Shown here: piece by piece, positions 29,137-37,817 of the stretch
How the letters are laid out: every line of letters begins with the position of its first letter
Position numbering within the stretch: the first letter of the stretch is position 1
Source of the DNA: Pseudogracilibacillus auburnensis
GTDB lineage: Bacteria > Bacillota > Bacilli > Bacillales > Amphibacillaceae
Reading direction: 5' to 3'
NCBI RefSeq assembly: GCF_003201975.1
Contig: NZ_QJJQ01000023.1
Coordinates: forward strand, 1 to 64,000
DNA: 64,000 bases
Notes under the pieces: generated by a model
Told to the model about the DNA's origin: nothing
Seen by the model: only the letters and a program-made list of their open reading frames with translations
Database searches by the model: none
Position numbers and translations under genes: made by a program

Positions 29137-29985
29137 ATGTTAGCAGATATTTTGCAATTTGACTTTTTACGTCACACGTTTTTTACAGGAATTTTAATCG
29201 GTATTATCGCTCCATTACTTGGTTCATTTCTAGTTGTTCGCAGGTTATCACTATTGGCAGATGCTTTATCACATGTAACGTTAGCGGGAATTGCATTCGG
29301 TTTATTTATTGAAAAGATGTTCCTTCTTCCATTATTAAGTCCTTTATATACTGGGATGGGATTTTCAGTCGTCGGTGCAATTTTAATTGAAAAGTTACGA
29401 TCTGTTTATCGTGCATACCAAGAAATAGGTATACCGATCATATTAAGTGGAGGCGTCGGCTTAAGTGTTATTTTCATCTCCCTTGCAAATGGATTTAATA
29501 CCGATTTATTTAATTATTTATTTGGCTCTGTTTCAGCCGTTAGTCGAACAGACTTTTTCACGATTCTTGGCATTTCCATTTTTATCGTTTGTATTATTTT
29601 CATTTTTTATAAAGAATTATTAACTCTTTCATTTGATGAAGAACATGCAACCGTCTCAGGTATCCATTCGAATCGTATTCATTTTTTATTTATTGTATTA
29701 ACTGCACTTGTTATTGCTGCTTCCATTCGGATAGTTGGAGTACTACTCGTTTCTGCCTTAATGACTTTACCTGTTGCAAGTGCAATGAGAGTTGCAGTTA
29801 GTTTCAAACAGCTTATTTTTTATTCAATTCTATTTGCTGAAACCGCTGTGATTGTCGGGTTAGTTAGTGGATATTATTTGAGTATACCACCTGGTGGGAC
29901 AATTGTAATGATCGCTATTATTATTTTAATGATTTCATTAGGATTGAAGCGACTATCTTTTCAATTTCAAAAGGGTGTGAAATAA
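29137..29985 (+). CDS. znuB: Zinc ABC transporter permease
   Basis: This ABC-3 family membrane permease of about 282 residues has eight to nine hydrophobic segments and the family blocks GSFLVVRRLSLLADALSHV and LLVSALMTLPVASAMRV. The ATG at 29137 follows GGAGG; a frame starting at 29122 would overlap znuC and lacks a ribosome site. It is the third gene of the Zur-controlled operon, and its stop codon abuts the start of zur. Confidence 0.93.
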   Translation: MLADILQFDFLRHTFFTGILIGIIAPLLGSFLVVRRLSLLADALSHVTLAGIAFGLFIEKMFLLPLLSPLYTGMGFSVVGAILIEKLRSVYRAYQEIGIPIILSGGVGLSVIFISLANGFNTDLFNYLFGSVSAVSRTDFFTILGISIFIVCIIFIFYKELLTLSFDEEHATVSGIHSNRIHFLFIVLTALVIAASIRIVGVLLVSALMTLPVASAMRVAVSFKQLIFYSILFAETAVIVGLVSGYYLSIPPGGTIVMIAIIILMISLGLKRLSFQFQKGVK

Positions 29986-30399
29986 ATGGATATGAAAAAA
30001 GCAAGTTGGTTACTTCAAAATAAAGGATTTAAAATGACAAAAAGACGGGAAGATATTTTAGCCTTTTTTGCAAAAGAAGATAAATACCAAACGGCAAAAG
30101 ATTTATATGAATATATGGAAACAACCTATCCTGGAATTAGTTTTGATACTGTTTATCGTAATTTACATTTATATCATGATTTAGGTATTTTAGAATCGAC
30201 TGATTTGAATGCAGAAAAACATTTCCGTATGAATTGTGGGGATCACCACCATCACCATTTCATTTGTAATATTTGTGGTAAAACAAAAAAAATTAATCTA
30301 TGTCCAATGGATGAAGTGGAGAAACTTCTTACTAAATATATGATTGATGGGCATAAATTTGAAGTGTATGGCTTATGCCCAACATGCCAAATTGCTTAA
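29986..30399 (+). CDS. zur: Zinc uptake regulator Zur (Fur family)
   Basis: This 137-residue Fur-family repressor has the winged helix with FDTVYRNLHLYHDLGILES, the regulatory-site sequence CGDHHHHHFICNICGK, and the structural zinc cysteines CNIC and CPTC near the C-terminus. Its place as the fourth gene of a zinc transporter operon with a Zur box supports Zur over Fur or PerR and implies autoregulation. The start is ATG 29986, directly after the znuB stop; an alternative ATG lies six bases later. Confidence 0.92.
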   Translation: MDMKKASWLLQNKGFKMTKRREDILAFFAKEDKYQTAKDLYEYMETTYPGISFDTVYRNLHLYHDLGILESTDLNAEKHFRMNCGDHHHHHFICNICGKTKKINLCPMDEVEKLLTKYMIDGHKFEVYGLCPTCQIA

Positions 30400-30806
30400 A
30401 AGGTATTTCCAGATTAAAATTATACGTAGCAATTGGTATTGGTGGTGTCATTGGCTCTTCTTTACGGTTCCTTCTTTCATTCCTTTTTGGAACGAATAAT
30501 TTTTCAGCTTTTCCTTGGGCTACATTAACTGTAAATGTAAGCGGTGCATTTTTGCTTACGTTTGTTTTATTTACTCCTTTCATCAAGGATAAAATATCGC
30601 CGACCATTTTTACAGCCATAACCACAGGAGTAATTGGTTCTTATACCACATTTTCGACTATTACGGTAGAAGTAATTTTGGTTGGAAAAGAAAATGTTTT
30701 CTATGCGTTCCTTTATTTGTTCTTAACAATTTGCGGTGGACTATTGTGCAGTTTCATTGGCTATAAAGTGGCAAAAAGTCTTAAGAAAGAAGCGATTGTA
30801 CCATGA
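30375..30806 (+). CDS. crcB1: Fluoride channel subunit FluC/CrcB 1
   Basis: This small four-helix membrane protein of up to 143 residues has Fluc family motifs GGVIGSSLRF, WATLTVNVSGAFLLT and GVIGSYTTFSTITVE. It exports fluoride as a dimer. The start is uncertain: ATG 30375 or 30384 both lie inside the end of zur, so the genes overlap by 16-25 bp, and no standard ribosome site precedes either. It is followed by a second crcB that overlaps it by 4 bp. Confidence 0.88.
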   Translation: MPNMPNCLKGISRLKLYVAIGIGGVIGSSLRFLLSFLFGTNNFSAFPWATLTVNVSGAFLLTFVLFTPFIKDKISPTIFTAITTGVIGSYTTFSTITVEVILVGKENVFYAFLYLFLTICGGLLCSFIGYKVAKSLKKEAIVP

Positions 30807-31150
30807 TGATTCAGCTCCTTTTTGTTGCTATTGGAGGTTTTTTCGGTAGTATCATCCGTTTTTTTATTTCAAATAGACTAAATAAACACTTTTTTGGAAC
30901 TTGGATTGCGAATATTTCTGGATCGATCCTACTTGCGATATTACTTCGCTATTATTTAACTGGAACAATTCCTGATTATTTATGGTTACTATTAGGAGTT
31001 GGATTTTGCGGGGCTTACACGACGTTTTCAACATTCGGCAACGAAACGATTCAACTTTTATTAGCGAAAAAGTATCAAACGGCCATGTATTATGTCCTTA
31101 GTTCCTTTACCCTTTCCATTATACTTGTCGGGATTGTATTAGTTTGGTAA
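30803..31150 (+). CDS. crcB2: Fluoride channel subunit FluC/CrcB 2
   Basis: This 115-residue partner has GGFFGSIIRFFIS, TWIANISGSILLA and GFCGAYTTFSTFGNE. Paired crcB genes in Firmicutes are thought to make heterodimeric channels. The ATG overlaps the crcB1 stop by 4 bp. No fluoride riboswitch was seen. Its position behind zur suggests read-through from the zinc operon or an internal promoter. Confidence 0.9.
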   Translation: MMIQLLFVAIGGFFGSIIRFFISNRLNKHFFGTWIANISGSILLAILLRYYLTGTIPDYLWLLLGVGFCGAYTTFSTFGNETIQLLLAKKYQTAMYYVLSSFTLSIILVGIVLVW

Positions 31151-31157
31151 TAAACAT

Positions 31158-31205
31158 AAAAAAAGCTAGTTCCAACGATTACGTGAAACTAGCCTTCTTC
31201 TTTAG
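31158..31205. terminator. Bidirectional terminator crcB2 / nitroreductase
   Basis: The stem GCTAGTT (31165-31171) pairs with AACTAGC (31187-31193). It is flanked by an A-run on the left and a CTTCTTCTTT tract on the right, so it can serve both converging genes; the minus-strand T-run is the stronger. Confidence 0.7.
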
Positions 31206-31786
31206 CCTTCTACAAACTTTCCTTCAAAAACAAACTTTTCAATCGGATGACGATTGGAAGGGATTTCTCTTTCTTTATTTTTTTCAGATAATTCTCCTTG
31301 TGGATTGTGATAACCAATCGCAATAATTGCGTGTATATCATATTCATCTGGAATATGTAAAACTTCTTTCGCTTTCCCGCGATCAAAGCCACCCATTCCG
31401 TGTGTAATTAACCCTTGACGGTTTGCTTCCAGAGATAAATATCCCCAAGCTGTACCAGTATCAAAAGTATGTGCTATATTTGGATCTCCCGCTTCATTGC
31501 GTGTCGTTTTTGATGCAATGGCAACGAATGCAGGAGCATTTTTACACCATTCTACATTTCCTTCATAGAGAAATGAAAGAAATTTTTTGCGATCTTCATT
31601 CGATTTAGCGAAGATGAATCGCCACGGTTGCCAGTTTGCAGCTGATGGTGCCCAACGAGCCGCTTCAAATAAGCTGTTTAATTTTTCCTGCTCTACTTCT
31701 TTGGTTGAAAATGACCGTGGGGACCAACGCTTTATATAGATTGGATCTATTGGATAATCTGCTGTTCGGTATTCTTCTATATTCAT
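31202..31786 (-). CDS. Nitroreductase family protein
   Basis: This FMN-dependent oxidoreductase has about 194 residues. Family blocks are KRWSPRSFSTKEV at the N-terminus (FMN phosphate site), ARWAPSAANWQPWRFIF, and a C-terminal AIIAIGYHNPQG. The start is ATG 31786, nine bases after AAAGGAG; the longer TTG frame to 31810 precedes that site. It is probably a dimer reducing nitro compounds or quinones; the substrate is unknown. Confidence 0.88.
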   Translation of the reverse strand: MNIEEYRTADYPIDPIYIKRWSPRSFSTKEVEQEKLNSLFEAARWAPSAANWQPWRFIFAKSNEDRKKFLSFLYEGNVEWCKNAPAFVAIASKTTRNEAGDPNIAHTFDTGTAWGYLSLEANRQGLITHGMGGFDRGKAKEVLHIPDEYDIHAIIAIGYHNPQGELSEKNKEREIPSNRHPIEKFVFEGKFVEG

Positions 31787-31895
31787 TTTTTGAAATCTCC
31801 TTTTTGCCAACTAAATTATTCGCACATACATTATCATAGTAAAGGACAAAAAAGGATTCAACCTATATGTTTTGACGACTTCTTAAGGTAGATTG

Positions 31896-32741
31896 TTATT
31901 TAGTATAATCTGTTGTATAAACCCATTCAATTGTTTGTTTATCTGTTACCTTATAGTTTCCTGCACTACGATTAATTAAAGAACCATCCACTTTAACGAG
32001 CCAACCACTTAAAGGGCCTTCATCAAATTCATTTAATCCATTAATTCCTTTTATATATGCAGTGCTACCTGATCCAGAGTAATCAATGCTAATTCCTGTT
32101 TTTAAAGACGCATCTAATACTGTATCACCTTCGTTAATTGTGACCGTTGTAGCCGCTAGACCAGAACCATTATTTACACCGCTTGGGATTGAAACAGACA
32201 CTGTGACCGTTTGTTCTACCTTTTCCTCTTTCTTCTTTTCTTTAGGAGCAGATTGATTATTTTTAGATGAAGAAGATGAATTGCTTTTTGTACTCTTATT
32301 ATTTGTATGACTGCTTGTTTTTTTCGTATCATTTGACTTTGATGTTTTTGAATTGTTTGATGATTTATTATTATTATTACTTTTTTTAGTTGTCGTTGAG
32401 GATGTATCATTTTTAGCTGTTTTATTATTGTTATTGTTCGTACTTGTGCTGTCTTTTGTTACATCTTGATCTTTTTTAGTCTTTGTAATTTTTGTTTGTA
32501 ACGGGTCTTCCGAATCTTCGGATTTGTCTTCTTTCTTATTATTCTCTTCTTCCTCATCCGTTTCATCATTTTCATCTGTATCTATCTCGTCTTCCCCGTC
32601 GGCTTCTTCACTAATTTCATCTATTTTTTCCTGATCATCTCTTTGATCATTTCCTACATTTTCTTCCTTATTTCCACAGGCAGAAAAAATAACTAGTAAG
32701 CTCACTAACAAAATGACTAGAAAGTTTTTGACTTTTTTCAA
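31896..32741 (-). CDS. DUF4430 (transcobalamin C-terminal-like) lipoprotein
   Basis: This 281-residue predicted lipoprotein has a signal peptide with the lipobox-like FSAC near residue 22. A long disordered acidic then Ser/Asn/Lys-rich linker (about 25-165) follows, ending in one DUF4430 domain (about 170-281) with GDTVLDASLKTG, IKGINGLNEFDEGPLSGW and the closing strand. DUF4430 is related to the beta domain of transcobalamin, so a corrinoid-binding lipoprotein is inferred. The start is TTG 32741 behind AAAGGAGG. It lies downstream of the second cobalamin riboswitch and the LPKTA protein, separated from them by a repeat. Confidence 0.85.
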   Translation of the reverse strand: MKKVKNFLVILLVSLLVIFSACGNKEENVGNDQRDDQEKIDEISEEADGEDEIDTDENDETDEEEENNKKEDKSEDSEDPLQTKITKTKKDQDVTKDSTSTNNNNNKTAKNDTSSTTTKKSNNNNKSSNNSKTSKSNDTKKTSSHTNNKSTKSNSSSSSKNNQSAPKEKKKEEKVEQTVTVSVSIPSGVNNGSGLAATTVTINEGDTVLDASLKTGISIDYSGSGSTAYIKGINGLNEFDEGPLSGWLVKVDGSLINRSAGNYKVTDKQTIEWVYTTDYTK

Positions 32742-32773
32742 TTGGGGTCCCTCCTTTATAAAGATTTTAAGGG

Positions 32774-33003
32774 GGCTGGGACATAACGAAAACGACCAAA
32801 TCTAAAGACGAACAATGTATTACCTTAGCGGAGGAAATATACGTAGACTCCTGCGGGAGAAAAGGCATTGGTGAGACCCCACAGTGCACTAGCACGAGGA
32901 GGCTCACCAGCCGCCCGCGGAAAGCGTAGTATATTTCCAGAGCGGGTTATATGCAGCTACCATTGTTCAGGTTTTTCTTTGGTGAAAACACTTTTGTCCC
33001 ATC
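32774..33003. repeat. Hairpin-forming Bacillaceae intergenic repeat
   Basis: The ends GGCTGGGACATAAC and TTTTGTCCCATCC are inverted, and an inner pair GGAAATATACG / CGTAGTATATTTCC nests within. The middle holds ACTCCTGCGGGAG, GTGAGACCCCACAG and CGAGGAGGCTCACC, a pattern I recognise from a dispersed repeat of Bacillaceae. It fills the space between the two genes of the second riboswitch unit and could weaken expression of the lipoprotein gene. Confidence 0.75.
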
Positions 33004-33016
33004 CTCACTTTTTAAC

Positions 33017-35008
33017 TTATTCCTGTTTCCATTTTCGTTGAAGCATGAAAAACACAAATCCGACTACAAGTACTAAAAGTCCGATTACGAACATATTGAA
33101 AACATCTGTTGCAGTTTTCGGTAATTTATCACCTTTGTTATCTGTTTTTTCTTTATCAGTCTCTTCTTTTTTCGTAGGCGGCTTTTCTTCACCATTTTCT
33201 TCTTTTGGTGTTTTCGTCTTATCCGTGTCATCTACCTTACCGTTTTTATTTGGCTTTTCTTCTTTAGGCTCTGTTGGAATTGGTTTTGGCGGTACCTCTC
33301 CATCAACAAAATTTTTATACGTTGATAATGCTAAAAATGCTTGTGGTGTTGCTGAAAAACTATCTGATTCATCGTCTCCAAGGACATGACTATATAGTCC
33401 ATCTGCCGTTTTAAATTCGAGTAAATGTTCTACTAAATTCTTTCCTTCTTCTTTCGTAAATGGTTCACTTGTTGGTTCAACACCAACAGCGACTAAACCA
33501 GTAATAACTTGTGAAACTGTTTCACTCGTATATCCGCCATTCCACTCATCATAATAGCCACCATTACTCGCTTGTTCATTTGATAAATAAGTTACTGCAC
33601 GGTCAATTGCAGCTTTTACCTCTGGTTGATCTTTGTAATTAGCTAGTGCAATAAGCGCCATTCCTGTAATATCTGCACTAGGCTTGGAGCCGAAAAATGC
33701 CCAGCCGCCTCCATCTAGTTCACTTTCAAGAATAAGTTGTACAAGCTCGTTTTCTTTCTCTTCATTAAACTCATATTGTCCACTATTTGCCGCAATAAGG
33801 GCGAAGATAGCTGCGTTAATGAGGGGATTTTCTAAACCACTATGTTCTGCTAACTTATCTAATAAATGAACGCCTGAAACATTTGTTACATCCACTCCGG
33901 ATGAAGATAGAGCAATGATTACTTTCTCTAAATCAAAGACATTTCCAAACTCACCCTCATTTTCTTGCACTACTTGTTCAATACTTTTTATATAGCTATT
34001 TGGAACTGAATTACCTGAAGTCGCAAGACCCCATACCCACCATTCATCTCCGAAAGCCGTCGCTAGATCATTAGCAACAACATGGTTTGCTAAAAAATCA
34101 ACCTCTTTACTTACTTGATTGATCAGTTTCTTTGAAGGTGTTTCCTTTTCAGGTGTAGGTTTTTCCTCATTATTCTTCTCATCATTATTATCGTTTTCAT
34201 TTGTTTCTTCATCTATTTTTTCGTCATTTTCATCTTCATCATTCTCTTCATTGTCTGGATCTTCATCTTCCTCTTCTGATCCGTCATTAAATGATTGGAC
34301 TCTTAATTGAATATGTTCACCCGGTTGAACTTGGTGACTCAATACTCCAACCTGGGATGATTGATCATCGATTAAAAACTCCCACCATTGATTTTCTGCT
34401 AATTCTACATCACCAACATTATTAATGAATGTAAAAAAGGTTGAATCTACTGCGACATCAAAAGGTACATCTTGTTTTTTTGTCGCCTGTACGATCGCAT
34501 CATATGCTGTTGAATTTTGGGTAACATTTACACTTTCTTCATGAATGATTGGATTTCCTTCCCCATCCATCGCGGAAACCGTCACAGTAATGTTCGCATC
34601 CATATCATCCGTTAGCCAAAATAAAATATTATCGCCATGCTTTACTTCATAGGCTGATGTTCCGACAGAAGCGGAATTGCCATTTACAATAAAAGACCAA
34701 AAGTTTTGATATGTATCCCAATCAGAATTAATGCCATTGATTCCGTTGATCATGATTCCATAGTCAAATTCATCATAATCAATCTCATCTGCAACATGTT
34801 GTAAGACATCCCATGCAGTATCTCCATCATTAATCTCTACTGCTTTCGTATCAATCACATTTTTTCCGTCACCATCAATGGCCTTAATTGTTACAGCTTG
34901 ATCCAACGTTTCAGCTGAACTAATTTGTGGTTGGATAAATGATAGATTCACAAAAACTAATAGAAATGAAAAAAACAATGCAAATTGCTTCAAAATACGT
35001 TTGTTCAC
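33017..35008 (-). CDS. Wall-anchored transcobalamin-like protein: two DUF4430 plus alpha/alpha barrel
   Basis: This 663-residue exported protein has a signal peptide (1-31), then two DUF4430 domains (about 36-130, ending in the NFWSFIVNGNSASVGTSAYE region, and about 135-240). An Asp/Glu-rich linker leads to a prenyltransferase/squalene-cyclase-type alpha/alpha barrel (about 300-565; GGWAFFGSKPSADITGMALI, NGGYYDEWNGGYTSET). A charged wall-spanning region and the sorting signal LPKTA (629-633) with a hydrophobic tail follow. Animal transcobalamin has the same two folds in the opposite order. It starts at GTG 35008 after GGGGGATG and is controlled by a cobalamin riboswitch. Surface corrinoid binding is inferred. 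Confidence 0.88.
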   Translation of the reverse strand: MNKRILKQFALFFSFLLVFVNLSFIQPQISSAETLDQAVTIKAIDGDGKNVIDTKAVEINDGDTAWDVLQHVADEIDYDEFDYGIMINGINGINSDWDTYQNFWSFIVNGNSASVGTSAYEVKHGDNILFWLTDDMDANITVTVSAMDGEGNPIIHEESVNVTQNSTAYDAIVQATKKQDVPFDVAVDSTFFTFINNVGDVELAENQWWEFLIDDQSSQVGVLSHQVQPGEHIQLRVQSFNDGSEEEDEDPDNEENDEDENDEKIDEETNENDNNDEKNNEEKPTPEKETPSKKLINQVSKEVDFLANHVVANDLATAFGDEWWVWGLATSGNSVPNSYIKSIEQVVQENEGEFGNVFDLEKVIIALSSSGVDVTNVSGVHLLDKLAEHSGLENPLINAAIFALIAANSGQYEFNEEKENELVQLILESELDGGGWAFFGSKPSADITGMALIALANYKDQPEVKAAIDRAVTYLSNEQASNGGYYDEWNGGYTSETVSQVITGLVAVGVEPTSEPFTKEEGKNLVEHLLEFKTADGLYSHVLGDDESDSFSATPQAFLALSTYKNFVDGEVPPKPIPTEPKEEKPNKNGKVDDTDKTKTPKEENGEEKPPTKKEETDKEKTDNKGDKLPKTATDVFNMFVIGLLVLVVGFVFFMLQRKWKQE

Positions 35009-35041
35009 CTTACATCCCCCGTTTCCTATTTAAATAAAAAA

Positions 35042-35063
35042 AACATCCTCTTGAAAGGACGTT
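35042..35063 (-). terminator. Expression-platform terminator of cobalamin riboswitch 2
   Basis: On the minus strand AACGTCCTTTCAAGAGGATG is followed by eight T residues. It lies between the B12 aptamer and the start of the LPKTA protein gene, as expected for control by transcription attenuation. Confidence 0.75.
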
Positions 35064-35149
35064 CGCATGCAAAGTAAATGACATAACATGATTCATGTAT
35101 CATCTTCATTCGCACACCTTCTATCCTCGTAGTAGGTTATATTTTGGAA

Positions 35150-35295
35150 AAAAAGATAGGTATCCTGGCTTTTGCTCCTCATTTTCTATCACCTTCCCAT
35201 CAAATTGACAGTGGTATTTTGATAGAAAATTCACAATTACAGTGGCGGGACCGCGTTGGATTTACACCAACTTCCCTATTTCTCGATTTTCACAA
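35150..35295 (-). ncRNA. Cobalamin riboswitch 2
   Basis: The minus strand reads GGGAAGTTGGTGTAAATCC, then CGGTCCCGCCACTGTAA, then GGAGCAAAAGCCAGGATACC, the conserved blocks of the B12 aptamer in order (GGTG-AATCC, CCCGC-ACTGT, GCCAGGA-ACC). A likely closing P1 is ATAGG/CCTAT. A terminator lies downstream at 35042-35063. It should switch off the LPKTA transcobalamin-like gene when cobalamin is plentiful. Confidence 0.95.
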
Positions 35296-35375
35296 ATCGC
35301 TCTCTTCCCAGCTATTTAATTACTACTATCATAAATTAGGAAACAATCGATGTCAATTTAAAGTCATATTAGAAC

Positions 35376-37769
35376 TTAATAGATACATTCCCAATACTTC
35401 ATTTTTATTCGTTGAAAAATATTTTTCGATTTTACTATTTGCTTCAATGTTTTTTCTTTAAATTCATACACAAATTGATAATCTTGAGGCGTAGTTTGAT
35501 GTTCACTAAAAACTGCTTCTTGATTTATTTGGATAACTTGTTGAAATTTTCTTGCGTAATCAGATCCGTATTTATTTTTAATGAGAGGAACATAGGTATT
35601 TGTCGATCCACCTTGTCCTTCGATACCTTCATAACGGAGCAAAAACATCGTATATGAAAATAAGCTCATAATTGCGTTATCTATATTTGCCTGCTCAAAT
35701 AAACGATTCCGCTTCCTTACTTTCATCCGTTTATGGATAAAATACCCTACCGCTCCTCCAATTATGATCATAAACAACATACTAACAATGATAAAGACAA
35801 TCTTGGAGATGGATAAAGAATCATTTTTCCCCTTTTTTTCCTTAGGTTGGTCGGAATCTTTCTCTTTAATCTTTTGTGTTGGTTCTGTGGCACCACCGCT
35901 AGAACCTGTCGTTGATAAATGATCTTTTTCTTGTTGGACATTTCCTTTTGGATAATTTGATAAGTCAGTTGGAGCCATTACATGATAATATGGTGGGGTC
36001 ACTTCTACTGGAATCCAACCTATTTCATCCATATATATTTCCGTCCATGCATGTGCATTTTCTCCAGTAACACTAATCTTCTCAAAATCTTGTACATTTT
36101 CTATATCAGCAGGTGTCACTAAGTAACCTTCAATATATCGTGCTGGTATTCCTAAATAACGAAACATTAATGTCGCTGCAGTTGCAAAATGTGTTGCATA
36201 TCCTTCCTTTGTCCTTTGAAGAAAATGCACCATAAAATCTCGATCCTCTGGTAAAGGTTCCGGGTTTATTTTATACGTGGACGTTTCGTTTAAATGACTC
36301 TTGACAAAATTAATTGCTTTTTCATATGCAATATGACTATCTTCCTCTGTGTTAGCTAATTCAAAATGATTTTTAAACAGCTGTTCAATCTGCTCAGGCA
36401 AATCAGTATATGTTTGATACACATATGAATTATAATGGCTTTCATGATTAAAATACTTTTTTAGCTTATCATCATCTCTTCGTTCATATAGTTCACTCGC
36501 CAATGTTGGATATGTGCTCACTAAGTCTGAATTCACTTCATAACTATATAAGCGATCTCCAAACCACTTTGTTGAGTGTAGCATACTGTCACTATATGGT
36601 TTTACTTCTGTATTAGTATAGTGTGAACTCAATTCATAGGGAGTATATATATATTTACTATTGGCATTTTTATTATTAATCGTCATTTGCACGGTTTCGC
36701 CTACTTGATCCAGTTCCAATATATTCCGAATGTTATGGAGCTGATTGAACGCATAAAACCCTTCATCATGTAACCAATAAAATAATCCATGATTTGTATA
36801 ATATGTTTCTTCATGTAACTCTTCCCAACGTTCACTTGTATAGGTGGAACCTATGAACCCTCGTAAATATAGGGAGGTAGGCTTGTCCATTACGATTTCT
36901 AAAGCTTCCTCTTCATGAAGTTCTAATTCAGATAATCTAGTGAAATCCCCATGTGTAAATGAGTTTGTCTTGTTTTTTTCATAACGAGCATTCTCTATTT
37001 TTGCAATGATAAAATTACTTACGTTATTAATATACTTATTTTTTTCATATGTTTCAGACGGATAAATGAATAACAATGCGACAACAGTGGTCACATAGAC
37101 AACTAACATTAAAAGTGAACTTAACTGAAATACATTGCTTATCGTATAAGTCCTACTATTCTCTTTCTTTATGATGAGAAGTAAGCAGAGAAAAAATAAC
37201 ATGATATTTAATAAATAATGAGCTTGGAGTTGGAAAATAATTTGCAATAAAAATGTTCCAATCACAACAAGGACACTGATACCAACTTTATTATATTTGA
37301 CAAGATAGTAAAACAAGACTGAAAAAGCAAATGTAAAATAAGCCCATGAACTGTTTGCAACAAATGGTATTTTTACTGTTGAAATAGTAATCATATATTC
37401 CGGTAATATAACCCCTGTATGTATTCCAATCGCATAAAAGACATCATTTAAAATAGTAAGTAATCCTTGAAAAATAAACGGATAGAAAAGGATAAATAGC
37501 AATATAACGCCAATGAAAGCTAAATATTTATATCTTTTTCTTTGATTAAAAATAGATAGAAATATAATAAACATAAGACCCGGTATCATCGATACGAAAT
37601 GAATCTTTTGTAATTGAAACATCGATCGTACAATAAAGATTAATACAATATACAACATACATGTAAGTAGAATATCGATAAATATTGTTCTTTTGTCCTT
37701 ATTTTCATTGACCGCATTTAGGTCAAACGATAATTCAAGTTGCTTGTGTTTATAATCCACCTCAACCAA
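35376..37769 (-). CDS. Transglutaminase-like membrane protein (TgpA type) lacking the catalytic cysteine
   Basis: This protein of up to 797 residues has about seven N-terminal membrane segments (to about 240), an extracellular part with a transglutaminase-like domain (about 470-600), a linker, a further membrane segment near 670, and a cytoplasmic DUF4129-like tail. The usual G-[YD]-C-x-x-[FY]-A motif reads GYATHFATAATLMFRYLGIP, with Ala at the cysteine position, while the histidine region GENAHAWTEIYM is kept. It is therefore probably a pseudoenzyme or a divergent subtype. The start is unclear: TTG 37769, or GTG 37760 with better spacing to AAGGAG. It is last in the 11-gene operon, after MoxR and DUF58 genes. 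Confidence 0.85.
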   Translation of the reverse strand: MVEVDYKHKQLELSFDLNAVNENKDKRTIFIDILLTCMLYIVLIFIVRSMFQLQKIHFVSMIPGLMFIIFLSIFNQRKRYKYLAFIGVILLFILFYPFIFQGLLTILNDVFYAIGIHTGVILPEYMITISTVKIPFVANSSWAYFTFAFSVLFYYLVKYNKVGISVLVVIGTFLLQIIFQLQAHYLLNIMLFFLCLLLIIKKENSRTYTISNVFQLSSLLMLVVYVTTVVALLFIYPSETYEKNKYINNVSNFIIAKIENARYEKNKTNSFTHGDFTRLSELELHEEEALEIVMDKPTSLYLRGFIGSTYTSERWEELHEETYYTNHGLFYWLHDEGFYAFNQLHNIRNILELDQVGETVQMTINNKNANSKYIYTPYELSSHYTNTEVKPYSDSMLHSTKWFGDRLYSYEVNSDLVSTYPTLASELYERRDDDKLKKYFNHESHYNSYVYQTYTDLPEQIEQLFKNHFELANTEEDSHIAYEKAINFVKSHLNETSTYKINPEPLPEDRDFMVHFLQRTKEGYATHFATAATLMFRYLGIPARYIEGYLVTPADIENVQDFEKISVTGENAHAWTEIYMDEIGWIPVEVTPPYYHVMAPTDLSNYPKGNVQQEKDHLSTTGSSGGATEPTQKIKEKDSDQPKEKKGKNDSLSISKIVFIIVSMLFMIIIGGAVGYFIHKRMKVRKRNRLFEQANIDNAIMSLFSYTMFLLRYEGIEGQGGSTNTYVPLIKNKYGSDYARKFQQVIQINQEAVFSEHQTTPQDYQFVYEFKEKTLKQIVKSKNIFQRIKMKYWECIY

Positions 37770-37817
37770 ACTCCTTAAACAGAAAGATTTTGTCTTTTAT
37801 TATCTGTCGTTCTAGAT

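Noticed and set aside
35144-35461. 105-codon plus-strand frame
   Set aside because: It overlaps the minus-strand cobalamin riboswitch and the end of the transglutaminase-like gene; it is a shadow of both.
35376-37769. Active transglutaminase or protease
   Set aside because: The nucleophile position is alanine, so catalysis should not be assumed.
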